A DNA stretch of 64,000 bases from BOG-908 sp963848205 (GTDB taxonomy: Bacteria > Pseudomonadota > Alphaproteobacteria > Acetobacterales > Acetobacteraceae): assembly GCA_963848205.1 (NCBI GenBank), contig CAWKCV010000002.1, positions 124,001-188,000 on the forward strand, given 5' to 3'. The position numbers were made by a program, and so were the translations under genes. Positions within the stretch are counted from its first letter, which is position 1. Each line of letters starts with the position of its first letter. Below are positions 36,141 through 45,320 of this stretch, piece after piece. The notes beneath the pieces were generated by a model. That model saw only the letters and a program-made list of their open reading frames with translations. It made no database searches and was not told the DNA's origin.

Positions 36141-37164
36141 GAAAGTTCTGGTGACGGGAGGGTCGGGGTATATTGCCGGCTTTTGTATTGCGCAGTTGAT
36201 CCTGGAGGGCGCCCGGGTTCGCACGACCGTGCGCAGCCTGAACCGCGAGGCGGAGCTGCGGGCGACGATCGCCAAGCTCGTCCCGCTCGGCGATCAGCTC
36301 GAAGTCGTGACCGCCGACCTCAACATCGACGCGGGGTGGGAAGCAGCGGTCGCCGGATGCGACGGCGTGCTCCACGTCGCCTCCCCGCTGCCCAGCAACA
36401 ACCCCAAAGACGACCAAGAGCTGATACGGCCGGCCCGCGACGGCGCGCTGCGCGTGCTGGCCGCCGCCCGCGACGCCGGCGTGCGCCGCGTGGTCATGAC
36501 ATCGTCCTGCGCCGCGATCTGCTACGGGCATGGCGGCCGCACGCAGCCTTTCACCGAAGCCGACTGGTCCGACGACACCAATCTGGCCGACAACAGCGCC
36601 TACGAACGATCGAAAACAATCGCCGAACGCGCCGCCTGGGACTGGCACAAGCGCGAAGGCGGCGCGCTCGAACTGGCCATGGTCAATCCCGGCGCGGTGC
36701 TGGGGCCGGTGCTGGGGCGCGACTATTCCGCCTCGATCGACATCGTCAAGAAACTGATCGACGGCTCGGTCCCTGGCCTGCCGCGCTTCGGCTGGCCGCT
36801 GGTCGATGTTCGCGACATCGCCGACCTGCATCTGCGCGCGCTCCGCACGCCGGCCGCATCTGGCCAGCGCTATATCGGCGCGGGTCCGTTCTTCTGGATG
36901 AGCGACGTCGCCCGCGTGCTGCGCACCGACATGCCGGACATCGCCAGACGCGTGCCGAAACTGACGCTGCCGGATTGGCTGGTGCGCGTCTCCGCCATGC
37001 TGGACCCGGTGGTGCGCGGCCGGCTGTTCGAGCTGGGCAAGGAACGAAATGCGTCGGCGGACAAGGCCAAACGCGAACTCGGCTGGTCGCCGCGCAGCAA
37101 CGAGGAGTCGATCCTTGCCACCGCGCGCAGCCTGCTGGCCGAAGGCGTGGTCAAGCCGGCTTAG
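36127..37164 (+). CDS. NAD(P)-dependent epimerase/aldehyde reductase (extended SDR)
   Basis: 345-residue extended SDR similar to bacterial dihydroflavonol-4-reductase-like aldehyde reductases. The Rossmann motif TGGSGYIAG occurs at about 10-18, then VRSLNREAEL suggesting NADP binding, HVASPLP, TSSCAAICYG and YERSKTIAER carrying the Tyr-x3-Lys. ATG 36127 overlaps the GST gene. The 3' end overlaps the convergent VOC gene by 14 bases, leaving no terminator. Confidence 0.88.
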   Translation: MESFKKVLVTGGSGYIAGFCIAQLILEGARVRTTVRSLNREAELRATIAKLVPLGDQLEVVTADLNIDAGWEAAVAGCDGVLHVASPLPSNNPKDDQELIRPARDGALRVLAAARDAGVRRVVMTSSCAAICYGHGGRTQPFTEADWSDDTNLADNSAYERSKTIAERAAWDWHKREGGALELAMVNPGAVLGPVLGRDYSASIDIVKKLIDGSVPGLPRFGWPLVDVRDIADLHLRALRTPAASGQRYIGAGPFFWMSDVARVLRTDMPDIARRVPKLTLPDWLVRVSAMLDPVVRGRLFELGKERNASADKAKRELGWSPRSNEESILATARSLLAEGVVKPA

Positions 37165-37543
37165 GTGCCGACGGCGCCGCGAACCCGACGATGTTGCCTG
37201 CCGGATCGTGCAGGAAGATCTCGTCGGCGCCATAGAACGTCGTCCGCCGCGCGACAGCCACCGGCGCGTCCGGAAAGGCAGCCAGGATCGGTTCGAGCAA
37301 CTCCACGCCGAGATAGAGAACGCTGGCCTGCACGTGTTGGGCGACCGCAGGCGTGTCCTCGGCCACCGACGCGCGGGTTTGAAGCATGATTTCAATGCTG
37401 CCGCGATGCAGGATGGCAAACGCGAACGGCGGCGCCTCGGGCACAGACATGGAGAGCGCAAACCCGAGCGCCTGCCAGAACGGCAGGCTCGGCGCGATGT
37501 CCGGCACGATGAGGATGGGGGTGGCGGAGGTGACGTTCGGCAT
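37151..37543 (-). CDS. VOC-family (glyoxalase/bleomycin resistance) protein
   Basis: 130-residue single vicinal-oxygen-chelate module pair. ATG 37543 then PNVTSATPILIVPDIAPSLPFWQALG, the standard VOC opening. GSIEIMLQTR and EIFLHDPAGNIVGF are the usual metal/dimer segments, with the DPAGN motif before the C terminus. Lacks a complete set of glyoxalase I metal residues, so could be a binding protein or resistance dioxygenase. Its 3' end overlaps the reductase gene. Confidence 0.85.
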   Translation of the reverse strand: MPNVTSATPILIVPDIAPSLPFWQALGFALSMSVPEAPPFAFAILHRGSIEIMLQTRASVAEDTPAVAQHVQASVLYLGVELLEPILAAFPDAPVAVARRTTFYGADEIFLHDPAGNIVGFAAPSAPKPA

Positions 37544-37610
37544 GGCCGCACTCCAGCATGCCATCCGGGATTGTGCGAGGAGCGCACGGCGCGCCCCTGG
37601 CTGCAGCCGG

Positions 37611-37758
37611 TTACGGCGTCACGTTGACGCGGATTTCGTAAGGGCCGCCGGAGTTCGCCTGCAGAGGGAGCGGTCGTCGCCATGGCCGTGGCGGAGAGTG
37701 CGGTCGTGGCCACCACGAGCGATGCGGCCCGGGCGATATTTCGCGCGCAACAAGGCAC
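37611..37758 (-). pseudogene. Possible small secreted protein with one frameshift
   Basis: GTG 37758 would begin a peptide with an Ala-rich signal sequence (RNIARAASLVVATTALSA). In the next frame a plausible ending LQANSGGPYEIRVNVTP is followed by TAA at 37611. Removing one base near 37655 joins them into about 48 residues. It lies between TusA and VOC genes. This is a weak prediction: no family is recognised and the frame break is assumed. Confidence 0.25.
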
Positions 37759-37840
37759 CGTCGCAATGTCGTTGAGTCCGCCGGGCCAGCAGGCCAGGCC
37801 CGGTATTGCGGTTCGGGCGCGGGCGCTTGCATCATGCGGC

Positions 37841-38104
37841 ATGGCTGAAACATTGCTTGACGTGAAAGGGCTGAACTGCCCGCTGCCGGTGCTGCGCGCC
37901 AACCGGGCGCTGCGCTCGCTGGCACCCGGCGAGAAATTGCGCGTACTTGCCACCGACCGCGCCGCCATCGGCGATTTCCGCTCGTTCTGCCGCGAGACGG
38001 GTCACGATCTGCTCGCGTTCAGCGAGGAGGCGGGCACGCTCAGCTTCACCATCCGGCGGCGCCCCTACCGGCCCGACGAGATCGCGGCGGACGCGCCCCC
38101 ATGA
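37841..38104 (+). CDS. TusA/SirA-family sulfurtransferase-like protein
   Basis: 87-residue TusA-like protein. The family signature is LDVKGLNCPLPVLRANRALR with the sulfur-carrying Cys at residue 13 in CPxP, followed by LATDRAAIGDFRSFCRETGHDLL, the remainder of the IF3-like fold. ATG 37841. It may transfer persulfide sulfur for tRNA thiolation or other sulfur chemistry, but partner genes are absent here. Its stop overlaps the next gene's ATG (ATGA). Confidence 0.92.
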   Translation: MAETLLDVKGLNCPLPVLRANRALRSLAPGEKLRVLATDRAAIGDFRSFCRETGHDLLAFSEEAGTLSFTIRRRPYRPDEIAADAPP

Positions 38105-39021
38105 GGCGCGTCGCCCTGTTCACCCACCCCGATTGCCTGCTGCACAACCCCGGCGGCGGCCACCCCGAACGGCCGGACCGGCTGCGCGCGGTGATGGCGG
38201 CGTTGGACCATGCCGATTTCGCCAGTCTGGACCGCCACGAGGCGCCGTTGGCGACACGCGCACAATTGCTGCTCGCCCATCCCGAAGCCTACGTCGACAG
38301 CATCCTGGCCCTGCAGCCGGACGCCGACGAGATCATCGGCCTGGACGCCGACACGTTCGTGAGTGCCGGGAGCGTGGCGGCCGCGCAGCGTGCCGCGGGC
38401 GGCGCGATCGCCGCGGTGGACGCTGTCTTGCAAGGCGGGGCGGATGTGGCGTTCGCCGCGGTGCGTCCGCCTGGCCACCACGCGGAAGCCAGCCAGGCGA
38501 TGGGCTTCTGCCTGTTCGGCAACGTCGTCATCGCCGCGCACCATGCACGATCGAGCTGGGGCAAGCGGCGCATCGCGGTGGTGGATTTCGACGTGCACCA
38601 TGGCAACGGCACGCAGCACATGTTCGCCGCCGACCCCGACCTGTTCTACGCGAGCAGCCACCAGATGCCGTGCTACCCGGGCACCGGCGCCCCGAGCGAG
38701 ACCGGAGTTGCCGATAATATCGTCAACCTGCCGCTGCCGCCCGGCGCAGGCAGTGCTGCGTTCCGGGCGGCCTGGACGGATCGCGGCCTGCCTGCCTTGC
38801 GTGCATTCGCGCCCGAACTGCTCATCATATCGGCCGGATTCGACGCGCATCTGGCCGACCCACTGGCGCAACTTGAGCTGGCGACCGAGGATTTCGGCTG
38901 GATCACCGACGAATTGCTGGCCGTGGCCGACGGGCGGCTGGTGAGCGTGCTGGAGGGCGGCTACGATTTGAATGCCCTGGCGGAGAGCACGGCGCTGCAT
39001 GTTCGGCGACTGATGGGGTAG
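38101..39021 (+). CDS. Histone deacetylase-family (acetoin utilisation/acetylpolyamine) amidohydrolase
   Basis: Zinc deacetylase of the HDAC superfamily, 306 residues, class II type. Active-site His126-His127 in RPPGHHAE, zinc ligands in VVDFDVHHGNGT (Asp164, His166) and Asp in SAGFDAHLADPL, plus the late EGGYDL with the usual Tyr. HPERPDRL at the start is typical. The bacterial substrates are probably acetylpolyamines or acetyl-lysine. It is translationally coupled to the TusA-like gene, a pairing without obvious logic. Confidence 0.92.
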   Translation: MRRVALFTHPDCLLHNPGGGHPERPDRLRAVMAALDHADFASLDRHEAPLATRAQLLLAHPEAYVDSILALQPDADEIIGLDADTFVSAGSVAAAQRAAGGAIAAVDAVLQGGADVAFAAVRPPGHHAEASQAMGFCLFGNVVIAAHHARSSWGKRRIAVVDFDVHHGNGTQHMFAADPDLFYASSHQMPCYPGTGAPSETGVADNIVNLPLPPGAGSAAFRAAWTDRGLPALRAFAPELLIISAGFDAHLADPLAQLELATEDFGWITDELLAVADGRLVSVLEGGYDLNALAESTALHVRRLMG

Positions 39022-39060
39022 GAAGCAGTCCTTTTTTTGAGAAAGGACCGCTTTCGTTCC
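39020..39060 (-). repeat. Dispersed palindromic element, outer hairpin only
   Basis: GCAGTCCTTTTTTTGAGAAAGGAC immediately after the deacetylase stop; the inner arm is missing. It sits as a terminator would, between this gene and the heat-shock gene. Confidence 0.7.
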
Positions 39061-39088
39061 TTGCAAATCATCCGCCCCCTCCCGAAAT
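39060..39088 (+). promoter_or_regulatory. Possible RpoH-type promoter
   Basis: CTTG (39060-39063) and CCCGAAAT (39081-39088) are spaced by 17 bases, similar to the alphaproteobacterial heat-shock sigma consensus, and lie upstream of Hsp20. The -10 element deviates from the expected CYTATNT, so this is tentative. Confidence 0.3.
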
Positions 39089-39090
39089 CC

Positions 39091-39158
39091 ACGCAGTCAG
39101 GGTGCCCATTGGGCCCTGGCGGTTTCCGTCTCGCTCATTGGAGGAGGTTCGGGCTTTG
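39091..39158 (+). promoter_or_regulatory. ROSE-like RNA thermometer in the hsp20 leader
   Basis: Two hairpins are readable. The first pairs CAGG..GCCC with GGGC..CCTG. The second hides the Shine-Dalgarno GGAGGAGG (39140-39147): TCTC-G-CTC pairs with GAG-GAG with a bulged G. The ROSE signature UYGCU is present as TCGCT at 39131-39135, opposite the ribosome-binding site. ROSE elements control small heat-shock genes in alphaproteobacteria, which matches the gene here. Confidence 0.7.
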
Positions 39159-39626
39159 AGCACACGCATGTTTGCCTCGCCGCTGTTTCTCGGTTTCGAC
39201 CATCTCGAGCAGATGCTCGAACGGGCCGCCAAGACGTCGTCGGACGGGTATCCACCCTATAATATCGAGCAGATTGCCGCGACTGCGCTGCGGATCACGC
39301 TGGCTGTCGCCGGTTTCACGATGGACGACCTGCAGATCACGCAGGAGGACAACCAGCTTGTCATCCGCGGCCGCCAGGCTGACGACAGTCAGGGGCGCGT
39401 GTTCCTGCATCGCGGCATCGCGGCGCGGCAGTTCCAGCGCGCTTTCGTGCTTGCGGAAGGGATAGAGGTTGGCGGCGCCTGGCTGGATAGCGGCCTGCTG
39501 CACATCGAACTGGCACGCCCGCAGCCGGAGCCGAAGGTGAGGCACATCGCGATCGGCCGGCCCGACAAACCGCGGCAGACCAAAATCGTTGAATGCGCGC
39601 CGGTCGAGACGGCAGGCCGCGATTAA
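39156..39626 (+). CDS. Hsp20/alpha-crystallin small heat-shock protein
   Basis: ATP-independent holdase chaperone, about 156 residues. The strong Shine-Dalgarno 8 bases upstream selects TTG 39156 over the later ATG 39168. The N-terminal arm has FLGFDHLEQMLERA, then the alpha-crystallin domain: YPPYNIEQIAATALRITLAVAGF, DLQITQEDNQLVIRGRQ and AWLDSGLLHIELARPQPE, which carries the conserved A-x-L-x-n-GvL segment. It belongs to the alphaproteobacterial HspA/IbpA class and is followed by DUF1150, as in many relatives. Confidence 0.93.
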   Translation: MSTRMFASPLFLGFDHLEQMLERAAKTSSDGYPPYNIEQIAATALRITLAVAGFTMDDLQITQEDNQLVIRGRQADDSQGRVFLHRGIAARQFQRAFVLAEGIEVGGAWLDSGLLHIELARPQPEPKVRHIAIGRPDKPRQTKIVECAPVETAGRD

Positions 39627-39693
39627 CCTCTTCGGCGCAATACTTGCTTAGATTTGCACTCGTCCGGCCAGCCGGCTTCGGAGTACCCGTATC

Positions 39694-39957
39694 ATGAACA
39701 CCGACATCGACGACGACGCCCAGGATGCCCCGCGCCTGACCGCCATGAATGCGTTCGACATCCGCCATCTGACGGCCGAACAACTCGGCGCGCTCGGCGT
39801 CTCGCACCTGGCCTACGTAAAACCAGTCATGGTGAACGGCACCCGTGCTTTCGCCATCCACGGCGCCGACGGCACCCCCATGGCCGTCGCTGGAGCCGAA
39901 GACCTGGCCTTCGCTGCCATCCGCCAACACGAAATGATCCCCTCCCTGGTCCACTAA
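39694..39957 (+). CDS. DUF1150-family protein
   Basis: 87 residues from ATG 39694. Matches DUF1150 by the core LGVSHLAYVKPV, AFAIHGADGTPMAVAG and the C-terminal HEMIPSLVH, found in alphaproteobacteria next to Hsp20 genes. Function unknown; co-occurrence suggests a link with the heat-shock protein. It is 67 bp downstream of Hsp20 on the same strand. Confidence 0.9.
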   Translation: MNTDIDDDAQDAPRLTAMNAFDIRHLTAEQLGALGVSHLAYVKPVMVNGTRAFAIHGADGTPMAVAGAEDLAFAAIRQHEMIPSLVH

Positions 39958-40003
39958 GCAAAGGTTTTTGGTCCTTTTCTTCAAAAAAGGACTGCTTTCT
40001 CCC
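39955..40003 (+). repeat. Dispersed palindromic element between convergent genes
   Basis: GCAAAGGTTTTTGG then TCCTTTTCTTCAAAAAAGGA and CTGCTTTC. It spans from the DUF1150 stop to the opgC stop, and is well placed to end both transcripts. Confidence 0.83.
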
Positions 40004-41211
40004 TAAGGAGGCTGTTCCGGGCTTTCAGGTTTGGCACGCCGCCGCGCTTTTCCCTGGCTCGAATACCAAGCCGCAATCGCCCCCACCCCCCACAAAGCCA
40101 TCGCGCCCAACAGGTTGACCCCGATCTGCATCGGCACTCCCGGCCGCGCCTCGGTCGCCAGCCGCCCGAGGAACGCCAGGAAGATGCCCGCGCAGAACAC
40201 GGGCAACGAATGCTGCCCGGCGATGACGAAGGGGGAAGCGGCCCAGGAGCGCAGCCAGCCGGCATCGCGCCGGATCAGGCGGACGGTGAGCCAGGTCAGC
40301 GCCAGGATGGAGATGAGGCGGAACGGGTGCAGCCCGGCTTTGTCCACGGAGTCGAGCTGGTGCACGATCGGGGCTGGCAGCCAGGCGATGGTCTTGCCGT
40401 GCGGCCAGGCGACCCACTGCATGAACAGGCCGAACAGCACGACGATCACGGAAAGAACGTCGAACGAGCGCCGGTGACGCGTCGGCGCCTCGCCGGGCGC
40501 ATAGGACAGGATGGCGCCCATCATGAACAGCAATTGCCAGGCGAACGGGTTGAAGAACCAGCCGCCCCCGGTCCAGCTCGGCAGGTTGATGGAGAACAGG
40601 CGGGCGGCGACGTACATCGCGAGCGAGAGTGCGGCCAATGCCTGCGGCCGGCGCAGCAGCGGCAGCGCCAGCGCGAACATCAACAGGATTGCCACATAAA
40701 GCGGCAGGATGTTGAGGTAGGCCGGCTGGAAATGCAGCGTCAGCGCTTCGAACAACGCGCGGTAGGGCGCCTCTCCCAGAACGTTGAGGTGGATTTCGTC
40801 GAGGAAGTCCGCGCGGTCCAGCTTGGTGGCAGACATGCCGACCTGGGCTGCGAACACCACGAACAGGAAGATGTGCGCGATGTAGAGCGTCCAGGCGCGG
40901 CGAACGACGTCAGCCGCGGCGAACAGCCAGCCGCGTTCGCGCATGGTGCCACCATAGGCGATGCCGCCGGCGTAGCCCGCAAGCAGCACGAATATCTCGG
41001 TCGCGTCGCATAACGCAAAGTTGCGAATGGAGAACACGCCGAGAATGTCGGCGGGAACGTGGTCGGTGAAGATCCACCACAGCGACAGGCCGCGGAAGAA
41101 GTCGATGCGCAGGTCGCGATTGGTTTTGACCAGGCTGGACGCGGATGGCAGGGGGCCCGGCGAAGCGGAGCGCCGCGCTTGGGTGGAAATGGAGGTCGGG
41201 GAGGCGGACAC
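40003..41211 (-). CDS. opgC: OpgC-like membrane protein (osmoregulated periplasmic glucan modification)
   Basis: 402-residue integral membrane protein with about 10 helices, of the OpgC/acyltransferase-3-like family. The opening RDLRIDFFRGLSLWWIFTDHVP, VFSIRNFALCDATEIFVLLAGYAGG and YLNILPLYVAILL is characteristic of OpgC. It is thought to succinylate periplasmic glucans. GTG 41211 is used; no upstream ATG exists. opgG/opgH are not adjacent. Convergent with DUF1150 and divergent from the chemotaxis-type sensor. Confidence 0.88.
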   Translation of the reverse strand: MSASPTSISTQARRSASPGPLPSASSLVKTNRDLRIDFFRGLSLWWIFTDHVPADILGVFSIRNFALCDATEIFVLLAGYAGGIAYGGTMRERGWLFAAADVVRRAWTLYIAHIFLFVVFAAQVGMSATKLDRADFLDEIHLNVLGEAPYRALFEALTLHFQPAYLNILPLYVAILLMFALALPLLRRPQALAALSLAMYVAARLFSINLPSWTGGGWFFNPFAWQLLFMMGAILSYAPGEAPTRHRRSFDVLSVIVVLFGLFMQWVAWPHGKTIAWLPAPIVHQLDSVDKAGLHPFRLISILALTWLTVRLIRRDAGWLRSWAASPFVIAGQHSLPVFCAGIFLAFLGRLATEARPGVPMQIGVNLLGAMALWGVGAIAAWYSSQGKARRRAKPESPEQPP

Positions 41212-41363
41212 CGACGGATAGAGGCGACAGGCTCGGGCGAGGTCAAGGCCGCCGCGAATGACGTATTGTCACTGGCCACCCGGAGAGGCGGCGGCACACA
41301 CGCGCTTGACTTCCGGCATGGCGGCGTCGAGCGATATCGGCGAGGGAGGATGAGACTGCTGCA

Positions 41364-44271
41364 ATGACACTGGAGAACGCAATCCCGTCGAGCGATGGCC
41401 TCGTCGTTGTCGGCATTGGCGCTTCTGCTGGCGGGCTCGAAGCCTTTCACGGATTTTTCTCCAAGATGCCCGGCGACAGCGGCATGGCGTTCGTGGTGGT
41501 TCTGCATCTGCCGGCCAACCGGCGCAGTCTGCTTGCCGAGATCCTCAGCCGCTGGACGACGATGACGGTGCGCGAAGTGGCCGATAACACGCCGCTCGAG
41601 CCCAACATCGTCTATGTGCCGCCGCCTCACGCGAGCACCGTGCTCAGCGACGGTATGCTCCGCATCAGTGTGCCGGCGCCCGGCGGCCCGCGCGAATTCC
41701 GGCCGATCGACGGGCTGTTCGGCAGCCTGGCGAGCAGCCTGGGCGAGCGGGCGGTGGGCATCGTGCTGTCGGGCACGGGCAGCGACGGGGCGCTGGGGCT
41801 CAAAGCCATACGCACCGGCGGCGGGCTGACGATCGCGCAGGCGTTTGTCGAGCTGCGGGCGGACGAGGCGACGCATCATTACAACGACATGCCGGCGAGC
41901 GCGATCGCGATCGGCGCCGTCGAGCTGATACTGCCGGTCGAGGAGATGCCGGCGCAGCTGATGCGGCTGCGGGCGGACCGGCTGGATCTGCTCCCCGCAG
42001 CGCTGTTGGAAACCGAGATCGAGGCGGAGCGGCTGCGTATCTGCGCGATACTGCGTGCCAGGATGGGGCACGATTTCGGCAATTACAAAACCAAGACGTT
42101 CATGAGGCGGGTTGCCCGCAGAATGCAGGTTCTGGCTATCCCGACGTTGACCGCCTATGGCGACCATCTCGACGCAAGCGACCTGGAGCCGATGCTGCTG
42201 TTTCGCGATCTGCTCATTCGTGTGACGGCCTTCTTCCGCGACAACGAAGCGTTCGATGCAATCGAGCAGCTCGTGATGCCACGCCTGTTCGCCGGCCGGA
42301 GCGCGGAAAACACCGTCCGGATCTGGGTCGCTGGCTGCAGCACGGGCGAGGAAGCGTATTCGCTGGCAATTCTGCTGCGCGAGCATATGGACAAGCTGCG
42401 CGGCGCCCCGCGCGTGCAGATTTTCGCGACCGACATCGACGACCCGGCGATTGCCACCGCCCGGCTGGGCCGCTACCCGGCGGCCTTGCTTGAGGGCATT
42501 TCAGCCGAGCGGAAGGCGCGCTTCTTCACGCAATCCGATTCCGGCTTCGTTGTGGCCAAGGAAATACGCGACCTCTGCACATTCTCCACGCATAGTCTTG
42601 TACGCGATCCGCCGTTCTCGCAAATCGATCTGGTTTCGTGCCGCAATCTGCTGATCTACATGGACGCCGAATTGCAGGCCAAGGTTATTCCGGCGTTTCA
42701 CTATGCGCTCAGCCCCGGCGGCTTGTTGATCCTGGGAATTTCCGAGAGCGCCTCACGTCACGAAAATCTGTTCGTGCCCATCGAGAGGAGTGCGCGCATA
42801 TTTCAGCGGCGAGATGTACGCAGCCCTCCTATCGAGGTGAACGGGCGGATCGTGCGCCGCCTGCCTTCCGCCGATCGCAAAGCCGTGCCCGACCGGACGG
42901 ACGCTCCGCCCCTCTCATCTTATGGAACCATGCCGAAGGCAGCGCCGCCTCCCTCCTCGCCGTCCGACACGTGGCGCCTCATCGCGCGCCGTGCAGAGGC
43001 GGCACTCGGCAGCCTGCTGAGTGGAGGCGCGTTTCGCGACATCAGCCAGACACAAATCGAAGCCGAATTGCGCAGTACCTGCGAATGAGTTGCAGTCGGT
43101 TCGCGAAGAGCACGAGACCGTCGTCGAAGAGCTTCGCAGTGCCAACGAAGAGCTGCATTCCGTCAACGAGGAATTGCAGTCGACCAACGAGGAGCTGGAG
43201 ACTTCCAAAGAGGAGATACAGAGCGTCAACGAGGAACTGCATGCGGTCAATGCACAGTTGCAGGAGAAGGTGGACGAGCTCGACCGCGTGAACAGCGATC
43301 TGCGTAACCTGTTCGACAGCACGCAGATCGCGACCGTGTTCCTTGACCGCTTCATCATCGTGCGCGGTTTCACGCCGGCGATCAGCGGGATTTACAATCT
43401 CATTCCGAGCGATACCGGGCGCCCGCTGACCGACATCATCAGCCGCCTGAAATACGACACGCTTCGCGAGGACGTGGAAGCGGTGCTCGCGACGCTCCGC
43501 CCGTTCGAACGCCAGGTCTCCAGCCTGGATGGGCAGGCGCATTATATTCTGCGCATCCTGCCGTATCGCGGATCGGATAGTACGGTAAGCGGCACACTTG
43601 TCACGTTCCTTGAAGTGACCAGCGTGGTGCGTGCGGAACAGCATCAACGATTGCTGGTCGACGAGCTGAACCACCGCGTGAAGAACATGCTGACGGTGGT
43701 CATTTCGCTGGCTTCGCAGACATTGCGCCGGTCCGACGATCTGGAGACATTCAGCGAGGCTTTCCTGGGCCGCGTTCACGCTCTTTCGGCATCTTACACG
43801 CTGCTGAGCCGGGAGAACTGGAAGAGCATCGACCTGCGCGATGTCATCGAGGAGGAAGTCAGGCCATTCACCTTGCGAGATGGTTCCAGAGTGAGGTGTG
43901 ATGGGCCGGGTGTGCAACTGCTGCCCTCGGCAGCGCTTGCACTCGGCATGGCAATTCACGAACTCGCCACGAACGCTGCGAAATATGGTGCGCTGTCTCG
44001 GCCCGAGGGTGCGGTGTCCGTGTCCTGGAGCATCGAGGATTGCGGCGAGGCGCAGCCCGAGTTGAGGCTGCAATGGCGCGAGCGCGGCGGGCCGAAGGTC
44101 ACGAAACCCGAACGCGTGGGGTTCGGGTCCATGCTTATTCAGCGCGGCCTTTCCTATGAACTCGGCGGCGGCGCCGACATTGATTTCGACCCGGACGGCG
44201 TGTGCGCGACATTGCGCGCCGACCTGGCGCGCGCCGCCTACCGTCCGAACGCTGCGCTTGCCGGTGACTGA
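41364..44271 (+). pseudogene. CheB-CheR-PAS-HWE histidine kinase fusion, split by a +1 frameshift
   Basis: Multidomain sensor: CheB methylesterase (1-190; GASAGGLEA with Ser21, VLHLPANRRS with His48, LSGTGSDGALG), CheR methyltransferase (205-480; SAM motif VAGCSTGEEAYS), a coiled coil of EEL repeats, a PAS domain, and an HWE-type kinase (DELNHRVKNML phosphoacceptor His, MAIHELATNAAKYGA ATP site). The first frame stops at 43088 (SSS...ELRSTCE). The coiled coil continues as ANELQSVREEHETVVEE in the next frame and stops at 44271. Dropping one base near 43076-43081 restores a 968-residue protein. As read, kinase and CheB/CheR parts are separated. Confidence 0.88.
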
Positions 44272-44677
44272 AACGGTGCTCCAAGCCACGACCCGGCAGG
44301 AATGGCGTGCCGCTTTGTGCGGCCGGCGGGTGATGGTGGTCGAAGACGAAAGCCTGGTGAGCATGCTGATCGAGGATCTGCTGATCGACCAGGGATGTCA
44401 CGTGGTCGGCCCGTTCTCGACGGTGGATGCGGCATTGATGGCCGCGCGCGATGCCGACCTGCAGCTTGCGGTGCTGGACGTGAACCTGCACGGCGAACGG
44501 GTGTATCCGGTTGCCGAGGCGCTGGAGGCCCGCGGCATACCGTTCCTGCTGCTGTCGGGCTATGGGGGCGATGCGATCCCCGCGGCTCACCCTGGCTGGG
44601 TGGCCTGCGCCAAGCCGTTCCTCGCGGCCGACCTGCTTTGCGCACTCTCCAAACGCATGCTGCCGACCGGCGACTGA
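44264..44677 (+). CDS. Single-domain response regulator
   Basis: 137-residue receiver domain without an output domain. VMVVEDESL carries the acidic pair, Asp72 in LAVLDVNLHGE is the phosphoacceptor, LLLSGYGG the switch Ser/Thr region and CAKPF the conserved Lys. GTG 44264 overlaps the kinase end by 8 bases. It is the expected partner of the HWE kinase; such pairs are common in alphaproteobacterial general stress and light responses. Confidence 0.9.
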   Translation: MTETVLQATTRQEWRAALCGRRVMVVEDESLVSMLIEDLLIDQGCHVVGPFSTVDAALMAARDADLQLAVLDVNLHGERVYPVAEALEARGIPFLLLSGYGGDAIPAAHPGWVACAKPFLAADLLCALSKRMLPTGD

Positions 44678-44739
44678 GCGCTGGCCGGGCGCCGGCCGAC
44701 GGAAAGTTGGTGGTCGTTTCTGCCCAAAAGGCCGGACTG

Positions 44740-45222
44740 CTAGCCTTTGTCCCGCATGATGCGCGCCTTGTCGCGTTTCCAATCCCGGTCCGCAATGGCA
44801 TGCCGCTTATCGGCTTTGTTACGCCCCTGTCCTACGCCGAGCACGACCTTTGCCATTCCCTTGTCGTTGAAATGAATGTCGAGCGGCACGAGGGTAAAGC
44901 CGTTTCGTGTGGTCTGCGCGATGAGATTGCCGATTTGTTTTTTGTGCAGCAGCAATTTGCGGGGCGCACGCGGTTCGAAGCGCGACAGCACGCCGGCCTG
45001 GTATTCCGGGATATAGCAGTTGAACAGATAAAGTTCGCCATCTCGCTCGCCGGCCCAGGCTTCGGTGATGGTGGCGCGGCCGTGGCGGAGCGATTTGACT
45101 TCCGGCCCGCGGAGCACGATGCCGGCTTCGACGGTTTCCTTGATCGTGTAGTCGAACCGCGCCTTGCGGTTTTGTGCCGCCAGGCCGTGGCTGATCAGGG
45201 TGGATTTCTTCTTTTCGGCCAC
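44740..45222 (-). CDS. smpB: SsrA-binding protein SmpB
   Basis: Delivers tmRNA to stalled ribosomes. 160 residues, ATG 45222. OB-fold landmarks: NRKARFDYTIKETVEAGIVL, GPEVKSLRHGRATITEA, YIPEY, HKKQIGNLI, and the basic C-terminal tail KRHAIADRDWKRDKARIMR that contacts the ribosome. Typical length. The tmRNA gene itself is not in the window. The start of the gene is separated from the dapA end by a repeat copy. Confidence 0.97.
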   Translation of the reverse strand: MAEKKKSTLISHGLAAQNRKARFDYTIKETVEAGIVLRGPEVKSLRHGRATITEAWAGERDGELYLFNCYIPEYQAGVLSRFEPRAPRKLLLHKKQIGNLIAQTTRNGFTLVPLDIHFNDKGMAKVVLGVGQGRNKADKRHAIADRDWKRDKARIMRDKG

Positions 45223-45248
45223 GCTTGGGACTCTCTAAGTTGACGTGT

Positions 45249-45320
45249 GCCTGTCCCGGAGGTTCGCGACAGCGGAGTAAAAAGTCTTTTGCTTCTTTTC
45301 TTCAGAAAAGAAGAATCTTC
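45249..45320 (+). repeat. Dispersed palindromic element, forward copy with core
   Basis: GGTTCGCGACAGCGGAG, GTAAAAAGTCTTTTGC and TTCTTTTCTTCAGAAAAGAA. It encodes the final residues and TGA stop of dapA (minus strand) and lies upstream of smpB. Confidence 0.86.

Noticed and set aside
36007..37968. 650-codon minus-strand frame
   Set aside because: Antisense to the reductase and GST genes and lacks any coherent domain.
40740..42386. 548-codon minus-strand frame
   Set aside because: Its later half is the wrong frame of opgC and the rest is antisense to the CheB-CheR gene.
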